Shown: positions 23,609 through 36,061, counted from the stretch's first letter. The stretch is DNA of 64,000 nucleotides from Ciona intestinalis (GCF_000224145.3 NC_020174.2:3973026-4037025); one strand, 5' to 3'. Numbers and translations: made by a program. Notes: generated by a model not told the origin, from the sequence alone.

Positions 23609-26198
23609 ATGTCAGATTGGGTTGGATTTACGGACGAAGACCTACACCGCCTGCAAAACGGGGATGGTGTGGTGAAGGAAAGACCAAAAATTGTGAAACC
23701 AATTGCAAAACGAACCATGCAAGGTAACAACAATAAAGCAAAACAGAGACCAAACAACTTGGTAAGTTAATATGACTGGTTTGTAATATGCTGATTAAAT
23801 CTTATTCTATTATGAAACTAGGTAAAACTAGTGTATAAGTTTGGTGCATTAAGTTAACAGAAAAAAAAAATAATAACAGAAAACTATGGCATAATGGCTG
23901 CATGCCTGCCTATAATAAGTTAATAACCTAGTGGTTACGGGTTCAAAACCCATTGCTGCTACGTTTTTCATACAAATTTATTGCAGGAGAAATCTGCTGT
24001 AAGAAAATCCACTCCAAACAAAAATAAACAACAACAAGTATCATCTGCTGCTTTACTGTCGAAACCAACTGCTGCTAAAACCGAGAAAAAACCTGAGCCT
24101 AAACCAGAAGAAACGATTCCAGATATAAAAGAAATGGAGCAAAACATGGAAAAACCAACACAGAAAGACAATGGTATAGTGTTAGATGATGAAATTGGGA
24201 AAAAGTAAGTTAAAAAACATTTTATGTTCTGCAAAGACTGTGAAGAGTTTGTGTACTTTTGGTGAAAATTTTAATTGTTCTGTTCCATATGGGTAAGGGG
24301 CTTGTTAGAGGACCTAGAAATTAATTTAGGTTGTGCCCATTACCCCAACACCTAGATGGCTTTTTATGATGTTGTTATGATGTTTTTTTTTATGTTCATT
24401 TTTTAGATATCAAACTTTTATTTAGAAAACCTATTAGTAACCACTGGATTGGAACAATGTCCGTTAATTATCTTGCCCAAGAACACTTTAGCCAATCTGT
24501 ATTGGTATGAGTGTCAGGCATCAATGTATACAACGTTTTAGAAATTTTGTATTAACCTATTATTTACAAATTTTTTGATTGAAATTGTTCTGCATTATTT
24601 AGAAAAGAAAAACTAAAACTTGAAGACGCGCAACAGCGACAAAAGCAAATGGAAGAAATGAATAGAAGGAAAAAAGCAATGCTAACAAAAGAAATTGCTG
24701 AAAGGTATGTTGTTTTAAAGATTATTTTGGAATTCATAAAACGGACGACAAAGTTATAATATTCCATTTTTATACAATATAAGATGACAGGCCAAGTCTG
24801 TAATTTTCTGCACTGCATTTTTCAGTAAACATTACAAGTTACTCCATTTAATTAGATTTGTATCATACGAATGCGAGTCTAACTATCCCTGTCTCTCCTG
24901 CAATTTCAAAAGTTCAACGCCTATAACCACTGTTAACTAAAGATAGCTATCATTTGAGCTAACAAAGTCTGTTATAAACAAAAAACTATTCCCTAATTCC
25001 CCCAACCCTAGCTTTTATTAAACTGCAGTCTATCTATGATAAACTTTATTTATAGGAAAAAGCGGGCAATTGCTGAATCTAGCAAACTGGTAAAAATACA
25101 AACAGAACTCACCAAACTAGATCAATTATTAAACGTGGATGTCTCTATTCTTCGTGATCAAATTGATGAAGCTTGTTGGGAGTTCAGCCAAGCTCAGTAA
25201 GTACTTTGACACCATTTTGTTATCTTATTTCAGTTATTTGTAGTTTTAATGGTCTTCTGTTGACTGTGGATTATGTTTATAAATGTTACAATGTTCCATA
25301 GAGGGTTAAAATTGACTTTAAACCTAAAATCTTTACAAAGTAGAAGTGTTCTATTTTGGGATGTCAAAATAGAAATATAATAACCATATATATAATTATA
25401 TAAATATATATTTGTAACTGGTATACTTACTTTTGTTAAAGGAGGAGGTTTCAGCAGGCAGAGAAAGAGTATATTGCTTCCAAAATGGATCTCCATGAAA
25501 AAACAACCCGGAAAGAAGATTTAACCGAACATTTGTTTAACATTATACAAGCTAATGAGGAGAGAAAGGTAAAAAATAGCGTATTTTATAGTTGTTGGAT
25601 TATTGTTGTTTTGTTGTAACAACTAATCACCCCCCCCATTAATTATCCATTTTGGTATTTTTACTATGCACAGGCCCCTAACTTTTGAAAATGACGGGGA
25701 GGCATGGTTAGTTACACGTATATTTTATGAAAAAAATCTACCTTATACCTTATCTTATAGTAATGTTTACTAAACAATCTAGTGCAGAAAGGATAGACCT
25801 GCCTACCTTGCCACCCCAACTTTGATGCCCGTGGTATTCTTATTGTTAAACCTTTGTTTTTTTAGGCAAAGAAATTGGAAGAATTGATGCTGAAGCTAAA
25901 TCTGGAGGAGGAGGAACTTGAGCTAAGAGAGCAAGAGCGGAAGGAAAAAGAAGAAAAAAAAGAAAAGGAAGAGAGGGAAAGAAAGGAAAAGGAAGAAAGG
26001 GAAAAAATTAAAAAAGAACAAAGAGAAAAAATTGAAAAAGAGGGAAAGGAAAAAATGGAAATGGAGGAAAAAGCAAAAATTGCGGAAATTAAAGAAGAAA
26101 ACACAAGTGTAACTAACGAAACTGTAGAGAATGAAATTTCAAATGAAACCTTACATGGAGCTAATACTACACCTGTAGTGGTGCCTGAAAACAACTGA
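23609..26198 (+). CDS. GORAB: GORAB (RAB6-interacting golgin) orthologue
   Basis: GORAB is a coiled-coil trans-Golgi protein that binds Rab6 and Scyl1 and supports COPI traffic (family knowledge). Six exons in phase: 23609-23761, 23987-24204, 24603-24704, 25056-25196, 25442-25568, 25866-26198. The opening MSDWVGFTDEDLHRLQ matches vertebrate WAGFSEEELRRLK. The central coiled coil has DVSILRDQIDEACWEFSQA, RRFQQAEKEYIASKMDL and LTEHLFNIIQANEERK, all close to human GORAB. The tail is a long acidic-basic helix (runs of KEEREKI type), after which the protein ends with few extra residues. SINE fragments lie in introns 1 and 2. It is convergent with the NMDA receptor gene, with 322 bp between stop codons. 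Confidence 0.92.
23883..23965 (+). repeat. SINE head fragment
   Basis: ctatggcataatggctgc, then acctagtggttacgggttcaaaaccc; tRNA-like A and B boxes without an acceptor stem. GORAB intron 1. Confidence 0.6.
24385..24515 (-). repeat. SINE body fragment
   Basis: Reverse body: aaacctattagtaaccactggattggaac ... cttgcccaagaacac. GORAB intron 2. Confidence 0.6.
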
Positions 26199-26520
26199 TA
26201 GAAGGATATTGCGATTTTTGCCACAATTTTTTCCTAAACTTGGCAGATTTTATTAACAATGGTGCCTTTCTTGCAGAAACTGCAATAGTCTATATATTTC
26301 CATTCGATTTTTAGATGTAAGCTTATTTGTATTGCACGTATAGTTTTAGGGCATGGTATTCATTTTTAAGCATGTACAATGTATGTATTTTATATTCAGC
26401 TACTATTTTAAAGCAGACTGCACTTATCTTTTGTACTCCGCATGCTAAAATGGGAAATAAGATTTATTATGTTACAATGTACAATCATAGTCACAGAGTT
26501 TTTGTGCTGGTCACAGGTGA
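26199..26520. other. 3' UTRs between GORAB and GRIN2
   Basis: Convergent untranslated space with a minus-strand AATAAA at 26463-26468 for GRIN2, about 53 bp after its stop. No canonical AATAAA for GORAB is visible on the plus strand here. Confidence 0.5.
26463..26468 (-). terminator. Poly(A) signal of GRIN2
   Basis: AATAAA on the minus strand 53 bp downstream of the GRIN2 stop codon. Confidence 0.55.
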
Positions 26521-29500
26521 CTAATTCAGTTTATCCATGCTTCTCATACGAGAACAAACTGGTTTGCTGTTAAGACTGTCACGTAGAGAACCAAATGACC
26601 GAGAGAGCGGGATTGTAAGTAAACGTCTGCAGGGAGAAGGAGTTTTAGATTTCAGTTTTTTGTTATTGTGTCGACTGCATGCTGAATTGCTTCGTAGATT
26701 TTGGGAGCATGAACAAACATCAGAATTTCGTGAGCAAGTTGGGGTTGTCCTGTTGCATTGAATCTGGTCGTATACATGGCTTGGTTTATGGCGCTCACGA
26801 AAAGCTTCGGTATTATTGTAGATTGGATAATTAGAATGTTCTGTTGGAATTGCAAGGCTGGTAACTATCGGTTTTGTCTTTTTACGATAACTGACTTTTT
26901 TGGAAGAGGTAGGAGCAGCTAATAGAGTTCCTGGTTTAACTTTTTTTTTCAAAATCTCCTTTTCTGTTTCTGAAACTATTTCTTTGGGTCGTTTCTGTCT
27001 ATTGTGGTGAACAGGACTAGTATGGGAGCAAGTGGTGGATCTTGGTATAGTGGATGTGATTACCAGCTCTGTAGAATTCTCACACTCGAAAATACGAGGA
27101 AGCAGCGAGTGTGTACTGATTCGGCCATCTTGCCAAATAACAGGCTGACTACACTTGACTGCTATTCTTCTTGCCTTCATTTTCTTAAAATCTTCACCCA
27201 CCAAGCAGTTGTAGATGCCCTGCAAAGTACACGCGCTAAACCACAGTGGCAAAAACAGTAGACAAGATACTACATTTTACTTACTCTGCTGATTGTCCGA
27301 ATGAAGAAAAAACAATTTGGTGAGCAGTTCATAAGGTGTCTTCTTACATAACGCGAGAAAATATGTTCGAATAAAAAAACTAGAATTGAAAGAGCCAGGG
27401 CACCTCCAAGCATAATAAACAAACCTGTCATTTTAGAAATAGTAAAAAAAATCAAGAAAAAATTAAGTAATTTGAGCACCGGCCATATTTGAAATATCAA
27501 GCCTAGAGCTGGTGAAGTCTCTTGACTTAGTTGGAAGCCCACACAAGCCAGTAAGCCAGACGTTTGATATTCTTTCAATGTAACCTGGAATTTAGGTTTA
27601 AGATTAAATCTGCTACTGAGTTATGAATACATAGTACATCCAATTACTAAAATTTGTTCACTACTACAAATGTAGTTAAGGGTATATGTAGCCTTTTTTA
27701 TGTTTAGGTAAAAAACTTTACAACTACAACTGTATTACATGTACGTTATAATGTGTTAAATCCAAAAAAATCTTTCTAACAGAGATTTATTACATTTACA
27801 ATTGTCCCTGTTACTCCAAGCTTAGAACATGTCAATTTCTCACCGTTTTGCATCAAGTTTAAAAGAACGATATCGAACTTTTCTTTCCAAGGTGAATGTT
27901 TTGTGAACACGACACCATAACCTGATGTGAACGAGGGTTTTCGAATTACATTCATCTCACAATCCTTATCTTTACCCGCTGCATACTTTAACACAGCATA
28001 GTCGTACAAGAAAGCATCCAGTTTTCTGCAAACACAATGTCATAGATTTATGAACAAATGTAACTTATTTTTCCTTGGATGACGGGGCAACGACAGTCGT
28101 TAAAACATGGGTATTGTTTCACACACCATGTACCCGACTACGAATAATATGTAACTTAGTGGTTGAATATTCTTCAGAGATTTAATTATTCACCAAAACT
28201 GAACACCCCAATTATTCTTCCAGTAACCCACAACCTTTAGGTAACCTGTCATATATTTCAGCGGCGTGGCACAGTTGATTAGCGTGCATGTCTTGACCAA
28301 GGTGTAATGAGTTCAAGGCTCGCCGCTGCTACCCTTTTAATAATCACCGACAAAGTTACATATGTGGTAACCTGTAAGCTGGCATATTGTGTATGAAACA
28401 GAACACCAGTGTTATAACAGCCTTCGATTTCTAGCCATTCTGAGCATAAAAACCGCAGCATTCATTAAATCATATACATTATCCAAACACCCAAAACATA
28501 TACCTTGTTTTAAGTGCTTCCACTGCATCATTTAAACTTTCCATGTTATACCCTTCCATATATCTGTGGTATAATGGATAGTATGTGCGCATATTTAGCT
28601 CAGTGGATCCATTTGGAACCGTTCCAAATCTGAATGGTGGGTTTGTAGCAGTTGGGTTGGTGAACTGTAAAATATTGTGTTGATATTTAACTGAACACAA
28701 TTTTCCAGGTGTATAATTTTTATAATGGTTTATTTGTTACACTGAATGCTTTTACTGCACTTGTAATCATTAGATATTTTTGATTTTTAATTGTATGTCT
28801 AACAATTTGTTCAATCCATAAAGAGACCACTGAGTTGAAGCAACTGCTGTTAAGAGTCTTGCCCAAGAACACATACACCAATAATGTAGCAGCCTCAAGC
28901 CTCAAACCTGTATTGCCTGACAGTTAAGTACACTAACCAATGGCCACAGCAGCAGGCTGTGATATACTGATTTTTCCCATATTTTGATACCTATTAACTT
29001 AAATTGAAAAGGTATAAAAGAAAAATTCAATATATAACTTGCCCTTTTATCTGTAAGTCCTGTGATCACATCTTCACTTTCTTCTTGTATCATGAAAGCT
29101 GCGAGGTTGGCCGTGTACATTGCTAGGAATATCACACAGAAGAATGCCCACACTGACACCATGTACCTTGTAAAAAATAACATGTAAAAAAAATATAAAA
29201 ATACACAAAAAATAATCACCCACAAATAACATACTTGGTAACTCGTAAGCTGGAACGAGGTGTATGAAACACAGCACCCGTGTTATAACGACTGTCGTTT
29301 ACGGTCACTCGAAGATAAAGCAAGTTACATTTATTCATTCATTCATTTACCTTGATGAAGGAGAGTGGGGGTTTTCAATGGGGACAGAGTTGTTCACCAT
29401 GATTCCATAATGCAACCATATAGATTTACCAAGTGTAAAGCGAGATGCATTTTTGTTGATTGTTATATCTCCATTGTAACCTGTGTAAGAGTAATATTTC

Positions 29501-32500
29501 AGTGTGTGAAGACTAAGAGTTAAATAGTTACTGGCATAGGCATCATCTTTTTGTTGTTTTTTACCTTTTTTATCTGAAATGACATTGTTAAAACGCAATT
29601 ACACATATAGTTGTCAAACGTGGTAAACCTCATTGATTAATGTGGCATGTGTGCTATCCTGTCTTTATATTAAAACGCAATATCATGATATATGTAACTT
29701 ATTTTGTCCAGGCATAAAATATTAGGAAACAAGCAGCAACTATTTTGGTACAAGAGTCACTATGTTAAATCCACATTTCTACTTTTTATGAATGAATGAC
29801 CACTGGGTTGGAGCAATTGTCGTGAAGTGTCTTGCTCAAGAACACATACGCCCACAATGGTAGCAGAGACGAACCTTGAACCCATTACCTTTGAGCTACA
29901 GGCAGGCACGCTAACCACTATGCCAAAGTGCCGGACAAAGCCAGTTTAATTTCTCACCTGATGGGCTGAAGTATTCAAACGTAAGCACTGCTATAGAAGA
30001 TGCAAGCATAGCAACTACAAGCATACACGCCCATGATAAGCAATCATATGGACCTAGGAATGCAAATGGGGGAACGGTGCCATTAAATTTATTCACCATA
30101 ATACCGATGCCAGTTTCCATGAAGGGTACAGAGAAATCTACAACCTGAAGAAGTAAATATAAAGGTTAGAATTAAAGTTTTTAAAATTTGAATTAAAGCT
30201 TTAATAAAGTTATCTTGAAATTTTTTGTACATTAAGCTCTATAAAAAGACATTTTTTATTGGCAAATTTATTGTTATTAATTAGCACAAAACATGCAGCA
30301 GTGAGCGTATATAAACACCCATGTTATAATGACTGTCATTACCCCAGCATGCAAGGATAAACAACTTACACTCATTTATTCAACAAAAAAGCCTAATAAC
30401 GATGTAAAAATAATAACTTTATTTGTGTCTTCGATTGCGGTGGCGAACGTTTTAAAATATTTTAATTGAAAAGACAGGATATAGCAACAAAACAACGATT
30501 GTTAAAACACGCTTGCAGCTAAAAACATATTTACAACTTACATATTCTCTCTGCTTGTTAATAGTGATGGAACCGACAGCCACATCAGCTTTACCATTCA
30601 CCACGTCACCCACTGCCCCTTCCCATTCACCATCTTTGGTGAACTTACCATGGCGGCCATGACGGACCACAAATATGTTGTATGTGAAGCCGATTTCTCT
30701 GTAATATATTTTTTCAGTTGAAGAGAATATGGCTTAGTGGTTAGGGCATAGAGTTAATAGAAAATATTGAGTTCGATGCTATTACAGTTACTTTGGTTCC
30801 GTGGCACAGTTGGTTAGCGCTCCAGTCTGTAACCTAGAGGTTATGGGTTCAAGGCTCTGCTACCACTGTGGGCAAATGTGTCCTTGGGAAGGAAACCTGA
30901 CGGCTAATTTTTAGCCACATAAGGATAAAGCAAGTTACATTCATTCTGGATGTGTGTGATTGGGCGATATACTAAATGTCACTAATGGGTTGTTCAAAAA
31001 CAAAAAATCAATGTCACACATAATTCAAAAGAAAGTAAGAGTGAATAAAACAGAACACATGTGTGTATGTAATTGCCCTACCATATAGGATATATTAACT
31101 GTTCCAGATTTGTAATTTATATATTTTAGGGTAAATTACTGGAACAAACTATCACATTGTTTACTTTTTAAGCTGTTGCAGCAAATCTATGCAAAAACCT
31201 TTACAACAACTTGGTTTCCAAACATTCATGAAACTGCTATCATTGTGGTCTCCAGCATCAAATGTGTGTTTGGTCTCTCTAAAAAAAAATTTTTTTTATC
31301 TTTTGTTGATGTTCATTATCATAATATACATTAGGGTATTAAATTTTACATAATTTACGATAATTCTTTGTTTAAAAATACAGTATTTTCTCGTTTGTCA
31401 AGTTGGAAAAATGTCAACAGTGTGAATAGGATACAAAAAATAAAAGAAGCTCAAAATAAATCTTACATATCAGTAACATAACACTGAACAGATATAGAAG
31501 AGCAAATTGAGCTAGAATTATCCACAGTAACTATGGAAGCTTCACCCAATGTTACAACTCTGATGTGGCGGTCCTAGGAGATATAGAGGTCAAATTTAGT
31601 AACTTATATTAACAAAAAATTAATTTACTGTTTTAAATACAATAACACAAAAAATATTGAAAAATGTTTAAAACATTAGGTATAATAGAAAAAAAATGTT
31701 ATGTATGTTACTTTGTGGGTGGGTATTCGTTTTTGAGATTTTTGTTGTTTTTTATGTATAGCTGATAATTTGGACAGAACATTTGTGACCACTGGGTTGA
31801 AGCAATTGTTGTTAATGTCTTGCCCAAGGACACATACGCCCACAATGATAGCAGCAACAAGCCTTGAACCCTTTGGGTTAGAGGAAGGCCCGCTTACCAC
31901 TTTGCGCCGTTCAACATATTTTAGATAAATTAAATTTATGTAAAATGGCAACTAACCTTGCTTAAGTATGCAAATGAGGGGTCAGTATGTAGTTGACGCC
32001 ATAAAGTTACGTTGTTTAGTTTGATAGCAGCTATCAATGAAGGTGGACTCTGTAAATTAAAGACAAAAAATTCATATTTTTCTACTTTTGCTGCCAGGTG
32101 TAAATAGTAATGTAAATATTCTTTTAACGGATCATTTGGTATGAAAAATGTAGTGTATTTCCGTATTTCATCTCATTATCTGATAAAGTCTTGCAGAATG
32201 GTAGACAAAACATTGGAAACACATTATACTTTCTACCAGATGAGCCATTGAAAGATTATTAACTTTATGTGTACTTGCTCCTGACACATCTATTGTAGTT
32301 GCGAAAGTTATCGTTTCGCAATGTTTTATGATTCAAAGCCAAGCGTGCAGTTATATCTTATTGTGTTATTCCATACTAACACCAATGTTTAAATTAAAAC
32401 TATTAAAAAATATTTAATATACTGTTTCAAGTTACTATGTCTCTTTTGGGATGACAAAGAAAATTAAACTATGTACCTCAATGAGCATATTGTCTGAGTT

Positions 32501-35500
32501 TGTGGAAAGCAAAGTAAAACTTGGATCGAATAAGTAGCCATTCTCATTAAACTTGGGTGGATCTCCTACTTTGAGATAGCTGAAAAGTGTGAAATTTTTA
32601 TTTTGGAATACGTTGTAAAATATAGGTATAGGTAAAAAAAGTTGGTCAAACTAAAAAAAAAGGGCAATCATTTTGTTTCTATTGTATTTTTTACATGGTT
32701 ACATAATATGCTTAACAGGTGCACATTTTCGTAGCACCAGACCTTAACTGGTGCAATCATGTGTTGGAAGAACACCTGTAAAATTCAGGTGATTTGGGTG
32801 AATACCTGTAAAATTCAGGAATCAGTATTACATAGTAGCTGGAGCAATTACAGTATTTTCCATACAGACATACCTAGATATTCCCTGAGCAACCTGGTTA
32901 ATGAAGTATGGATGCTTCCATAAATTATTCTTCATGTAATAATGGAAGGCCCCAAAGTTTTTCTGAAGCTCTTTTTCAGCTAAGGCCTTTGTTATTGGTA
33001 GGATAGCTGAAAAATAAATACCAAACTTATCCAAAAATAAATAGTATTATAATAAACTGTATTTGTCTTACGATTATGGTAACAAAGATTCAGAAATATA
33101 TTAAACGAAAAGACAGGATATAGCGACAAAACAACAGTTGTTAAAACACGGCAAAATAAAAACTAATTTAAGAAGTAAATACCCTGTAATATGCTTTGGG
33201 TTCCCCTGTTGCTGGTAGGGAAGTGCACAAGGATTGATAAAGGTTTTGGAAAGTAATCAGGTAGTTCGGTTACAAACGTAGCATCAGGGTGTGATTGGAG
33301 TGAATATGCCAATTTCTGTTCTTCGTTATATAATCTAAAAAGACAATGAATTTTAGAAACTAGAAAAAAACTGTATTAAGCCTACTGAAACAGATAATAG
33401 TTATTTGAATAGTTTTAAAAGATGACATTATATAAATAATTCAAGAGATAGGATATAGTGATTAAAAACACGTATGTTTTAAAATAGGCTGCCATAGTTT
33501 TTACACTAGGCAATACTGTTACACATTTTTTTCGGAATGAGCACCAATGATTCTTACCGATAAATAATGTAAAACTGCCAATGCGAAACCTATGACAAAT
33601 TTCAAAATACACAGATTAAAACCTCATGTTTAAATATAATTAGTTATTACCTTTTCATCAACCCAATTTCATGCACCAGCCATGATCTTGAAACTGTTTT
33701 TTTGTTTGTTTTTCCTAAATTTTGAAACAAAATCCCCAGCTCATCCAGTGAGGCATACACCACCACAATCTAAATTTAAAAAAAAATTGGGTTTTAACGA
33801 ATAAAAATTGTGAGTGATTTAATTGCTTATATTTTTATAGGTGGGTAGCATAGAATAAGTTAAAGTCACTTATTTATCCTCACATTGTGGAAGAATTTTA
33901 GGAGTTATAACATGAGAGGATAAAGCAAGTTACAATCAGTATGTAAGCTCTACTGTGTCGTAAAGCAGAGATTTGTCACAAAGTTACACATTTTCTTGTA
34001 AATTCTTTCTACCATTTTACCATAGATTGAATTCCATCAAGAAGTTGAATTATTTTGTCATTGGGTGTTGTCCACACATCCATAGGGCCAATAATATCAG
34101 TTTTACAATTTATCTGATCTTTCTTGCTGTTCCAGGAAGTCAGAAAAGTATCATATCCTGGTGCTTCAGTTACCACTGTAAGAATGTGAGGTTATAACAA
34201 CTTGATGCAGAATTTAAAAACCCTCTTTTTAACAACTATGTTACACTCTATATGCTTGGGTATTAAACCACCTCAACGTTTGGGAATCTGTTTAATTTTT
34301 TAGGAATTAAAATATAAAAGTGTCAATAAAAATACAGAATGACAGTTTGTTGCAGAAGCATGTGTTACTAATTTATATAAAAAAAAATAATATATATATA
34401 TACAAGCAAATACATACACAGAGTCACTTGTTTCCAGTCATATTTTCCAACCATTGATAACATTGTGTTTGTTGTATCATCAACTGATGGAGTAAATTGG
34501 TAGAGGTATCTCTTCTTTGTCTAACCAACAATATAAATTAGCACCACAAAAATACTGAAAATTGTACAATACATTGTCCGGTAACATATGTGGTAATTCG
34601 TAAGGTGGCATGCGGTGTATGAAACAGAACACCTTTTATAATGACTCTTGTTTTGAGGATAAAGCAAATTACATGCAATAAATACATATTTAATCACATG
34701 TTTTATTTGTGTTAGCAATTATCACAATATAACATACTTAAAAGAAAGCTAGAAGATCAAAGAAAAAAGGTAAAAAAGAAAAGTAATGATAAAATGACAG
34801 TTGTTAAAAGACTCTAAATGCTTAAAAAAACACAAAAATGCAAATCTCATTAGATAAAGGCAAGACCGGTACACTCAAAATATATAAAACCAATGCCAAA
34901 TAAAATAAATACCCCAAATGCTTACTGGTAAGAAAGATGGAGTTAGTTTCAAATGGTCAGTAGTGAAGGTGAGAAGTTTTACTTTTCTAGATAGTGTTGG
35001 TAGCAACCATGACATTAATGGATCAGCAAATGTGTTCGGAATCCACATAATATAGAGAACACATTGTGACACAATTTCCTCACAGATGGTTTGAAGCAGC
35101 TCCTTGTAAAAAATGGTAGATACTACAGTGTAAATATGAAACTATTCATATGGACAGTAAAAAAACACAATGGCAAAAGGCAGGTATGTAATGTTTTATA
35201 TTAAAATAACATAATTGTTTTTTATCTCTTCGAAAGTGATAGTGAAGATTATGTTATTTAAATAACGAAAAAAAGCAAATCAACAGTTGTTAAAACAAGC
35301 TATGAATAAAAAAGTGTAAAGAATCTCAATTAAAAAGTGTGGCTGTTGCAGGCATGATATATGCAGTAAACATCACTTGCACATATAACTGTAAATGCAA
35401 GGTAATTTATGTTTAAAAAAAAGTAACTATACCGAAGGATCTGTTTCGTTAACAACAACAATTGAAAGATCAAGTTTGAATGGGTTGAGGTTTTTCATCA

Positions 35501-36055
35501 TCCAAGTATTTTGATTATAAGTGTTCATTGCACGCTCATTGTGGTTGAACATTGATAAGTAGTGTTCGAAAACTGCTTTCTGCTTGGCAGTGGATACAAT
35601 GGCACCAATTCTGAAATAGCCATAGTAAAAGGCATTTGTACAGTTTTGGAATTTATATTTACTTCATTTTACATTAGTACATGAATACTTTTACCTGGAA
35701 CATTTTTTTCCTTAAAACTGGATACATACAGAAATTTACCAGAACACTATTTGAGAAACCTGAATCCTATAATTTTTATTTGTTTAGTTATCTGAATCCA
35801 CTTGTTTTGAATGGTCAGGTCTCAAAAACCCAGCCCTACAGGCTACATTGCCTAATGTATAGAAAGCAAAGCTATAAACACACATAGTTTAAGTATAGAG
35901 TATTATTTCCAATACAAGATCTATATTTACCTTGGGTAGATTAGAAATTGTTGCTTCAAGCTAGTAGAGTTGCATGCACAGTTCTCCAATCTCATTTTTC
36001 CTAATACTAAACCAAGGTAGCACATGAACAGAGCTAAAACTAGAATACCTTTCAT
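26521..36055 (-). CDS. GRIN2: GluN2-type NMDA glutamate receptor subunit
   Basis: Glutamate-binding NMDA receptor subunit. Twenty-one exons join in phase to 1147 residues: 35931-36055, 35433-35610, 34926-35102, 34418-34520, 34021-34175, 33651-33769, 33183-33334, 32874-33006, 32477-32579, 31957-32049, 31467-31573, 31165-31278, 30542-30698, 29958-30144, 29351-29480, 29043-29166, 28504-28664, 27844-28025, 27480-27584, 27285-27424, 26521-27219. Order: signal peptide, amino-terminal domain, S1 ([20 protein letters not shown]), M1, pore loop M2 (GIMVNNSVP keeps the Asn site), M3, S2 ([10 protein letters not shown] and [10 protein letters not shown] keep the Ser-Thr and Asp that bind glutamate in GluN2), M4, and a ~240-residue tail. 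Oddities: M3 reads MYTANLAAF instead of SYTANLAAF, one intron uses a GC donor, and the tail lacks the ESDV PDZ ligand. Its ATG lies 185 bp from the EARS2 stop, behind an AG site 6 bases away. Confidence 0.93.
28050..28160 (-). repeat. SINE tail fragment
   Basis: Reverse tail: aaatgtaacttatttttccttgg, gcaacgacagtcgtt, tttcacacacc. GRIN2 intron. Confidence 0.6.
28260..28465 (+). repeat. SINE, internally deleted
   Basis: Head (ggcgtggcacagttgattagcg) joined to tail (gtaacctgtaagctggcat ... cagaacaccagtg). GRIN2 intron. Confidence 0.65.
28780..28955 (-). repeat. SINE head and body
   Basis: Reverse: aacaatttgttcaatccataaagagacc ... tagcagcctcaagcctcaaacc ... actaaccaatggcc. GRIN2 intron. Confidence 0.65.
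29041..29042 (-). other. GC splice donor in GRIN2 (M3 exon)
   Basis: The M3 exon ends AAAAGG and is followed by GCAAGT rather than GT. The next exon (28504-28664) continues in phase as FTNP, matching the vertebrate junction, so a GC-AG intron is the simplest reading. Confidence 0.7.
29205..29350 (+). repeat. SINE tail fragment
   Basis: aatcacccacaaataacatacttggtaactcgtaagctgg ... agcaagttacatttattcattcattcattt (degenerate copy). GRIN2 intron beside the M2 exon. Confidence 0.7.
29785..29938 (-). repeat. SINE head and body
   Basis: Reverse: gaccactgggttggagcaattg ... agcagagacgaaccttgaacc ... gctaaccactatgcc. GRIN2 intron beside the M1 exon. Confidence 0.7.
30300..30388 (+). repeat. SINE tail fragment
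   Basis: acacccatgttataatgactgtcatt ... ataaacaacttacactcatttattc. GRIN2 intron, next to a copy of the ~100 bp family. Confidence 0.55.
30408..30512 (+). repeat. Dispersed ~100 bp repeat, 'TTCGATTACGGTAGCGA' family
   Basis: A clear copy in a GRIN2 intron, with the AAAGACAGGATATAGC middle and GTTAAAACACG end. Confidence 0.65.
30792..30950 (+). repeat. SINE, internally deleted
   Basis: ttccgtggcacagttggttagcg, B box gggttcaaggct, then tail gataaagcaagttacattcatt. GRIN2 intron. Confidence 0.7.
31692..31918 (-). repeat. SINE body and head
   Basis: Reverse: tatgttactttgtgggtggg ... gaccactgggttgaagcaattg ... ttaccactttgcgccg. GRIN2 intron. Confidence 0.7.
33045..33160 (+). repeat. Dispersed ~100 bp repeat, 'TTCGATTACGGTAGCGA' family
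   Basis: Copy in a GRIN2 intron: cttacgattatggtaac, gaaaagacaggatatagcg, aacagttgttaaaacacgg. Confidence 0.65.
33405..33480 (+). repeat. Decayed copy of the ~100 bp dispersed repeat
   Basis: Keeps gagataggatatagtgattaaaaacacg of the family in a GRIN2 intron. Confidence 0.4.
33855..33945. repeat. Rearranged SINE tail pieces
   Basis: Reverse tail words (cacttatttatcctcaca) run into forward tail words (gataaagcaagttacaatc). GRIN2 intron. Confidence 0.4.
34572..34690 (+). repeat. SINE tail fragment
   Basis: taacatatgtggtaattcgtaaggtggcat ... gaaacagaacacc ... gaggataaagcaaattacatgc. GRIN2 intron. Confidence 0.6.
34735..34815 (+). repeat. Decayed copy of the ~100 bp dispersed repeat
   Basis: Keeps gatcaaagaaaaaagg and gacagttgttaaaag in a GRIN2 intron. 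Confidence 0.35.
35198..35300 (+). repeat. Dispersed ~100 bp repeat, 'TTCGATTACGGTAGCGA' family
   Basis: Copy in a GRIN2 intron with tttttatctcttcgaaagtgatag and caacagttgttaaaacaag. Confidence 0.55.
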
Positions 36056-36061
36056 CCTTTC

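Noticed and set aside
23883-23965. Possible tRNA gene
   Set aside because: A and B boxes are present, but the acceptor stem does not pair and the sequence matches the head of the dispersed SINE.
25862-26224. 120-codon Ser/Phe-rich minus-strand ORF
   Set aside because: It is the antisense of the purine-rich coiled-coil exon of GORAB; the composition explains the open frame.
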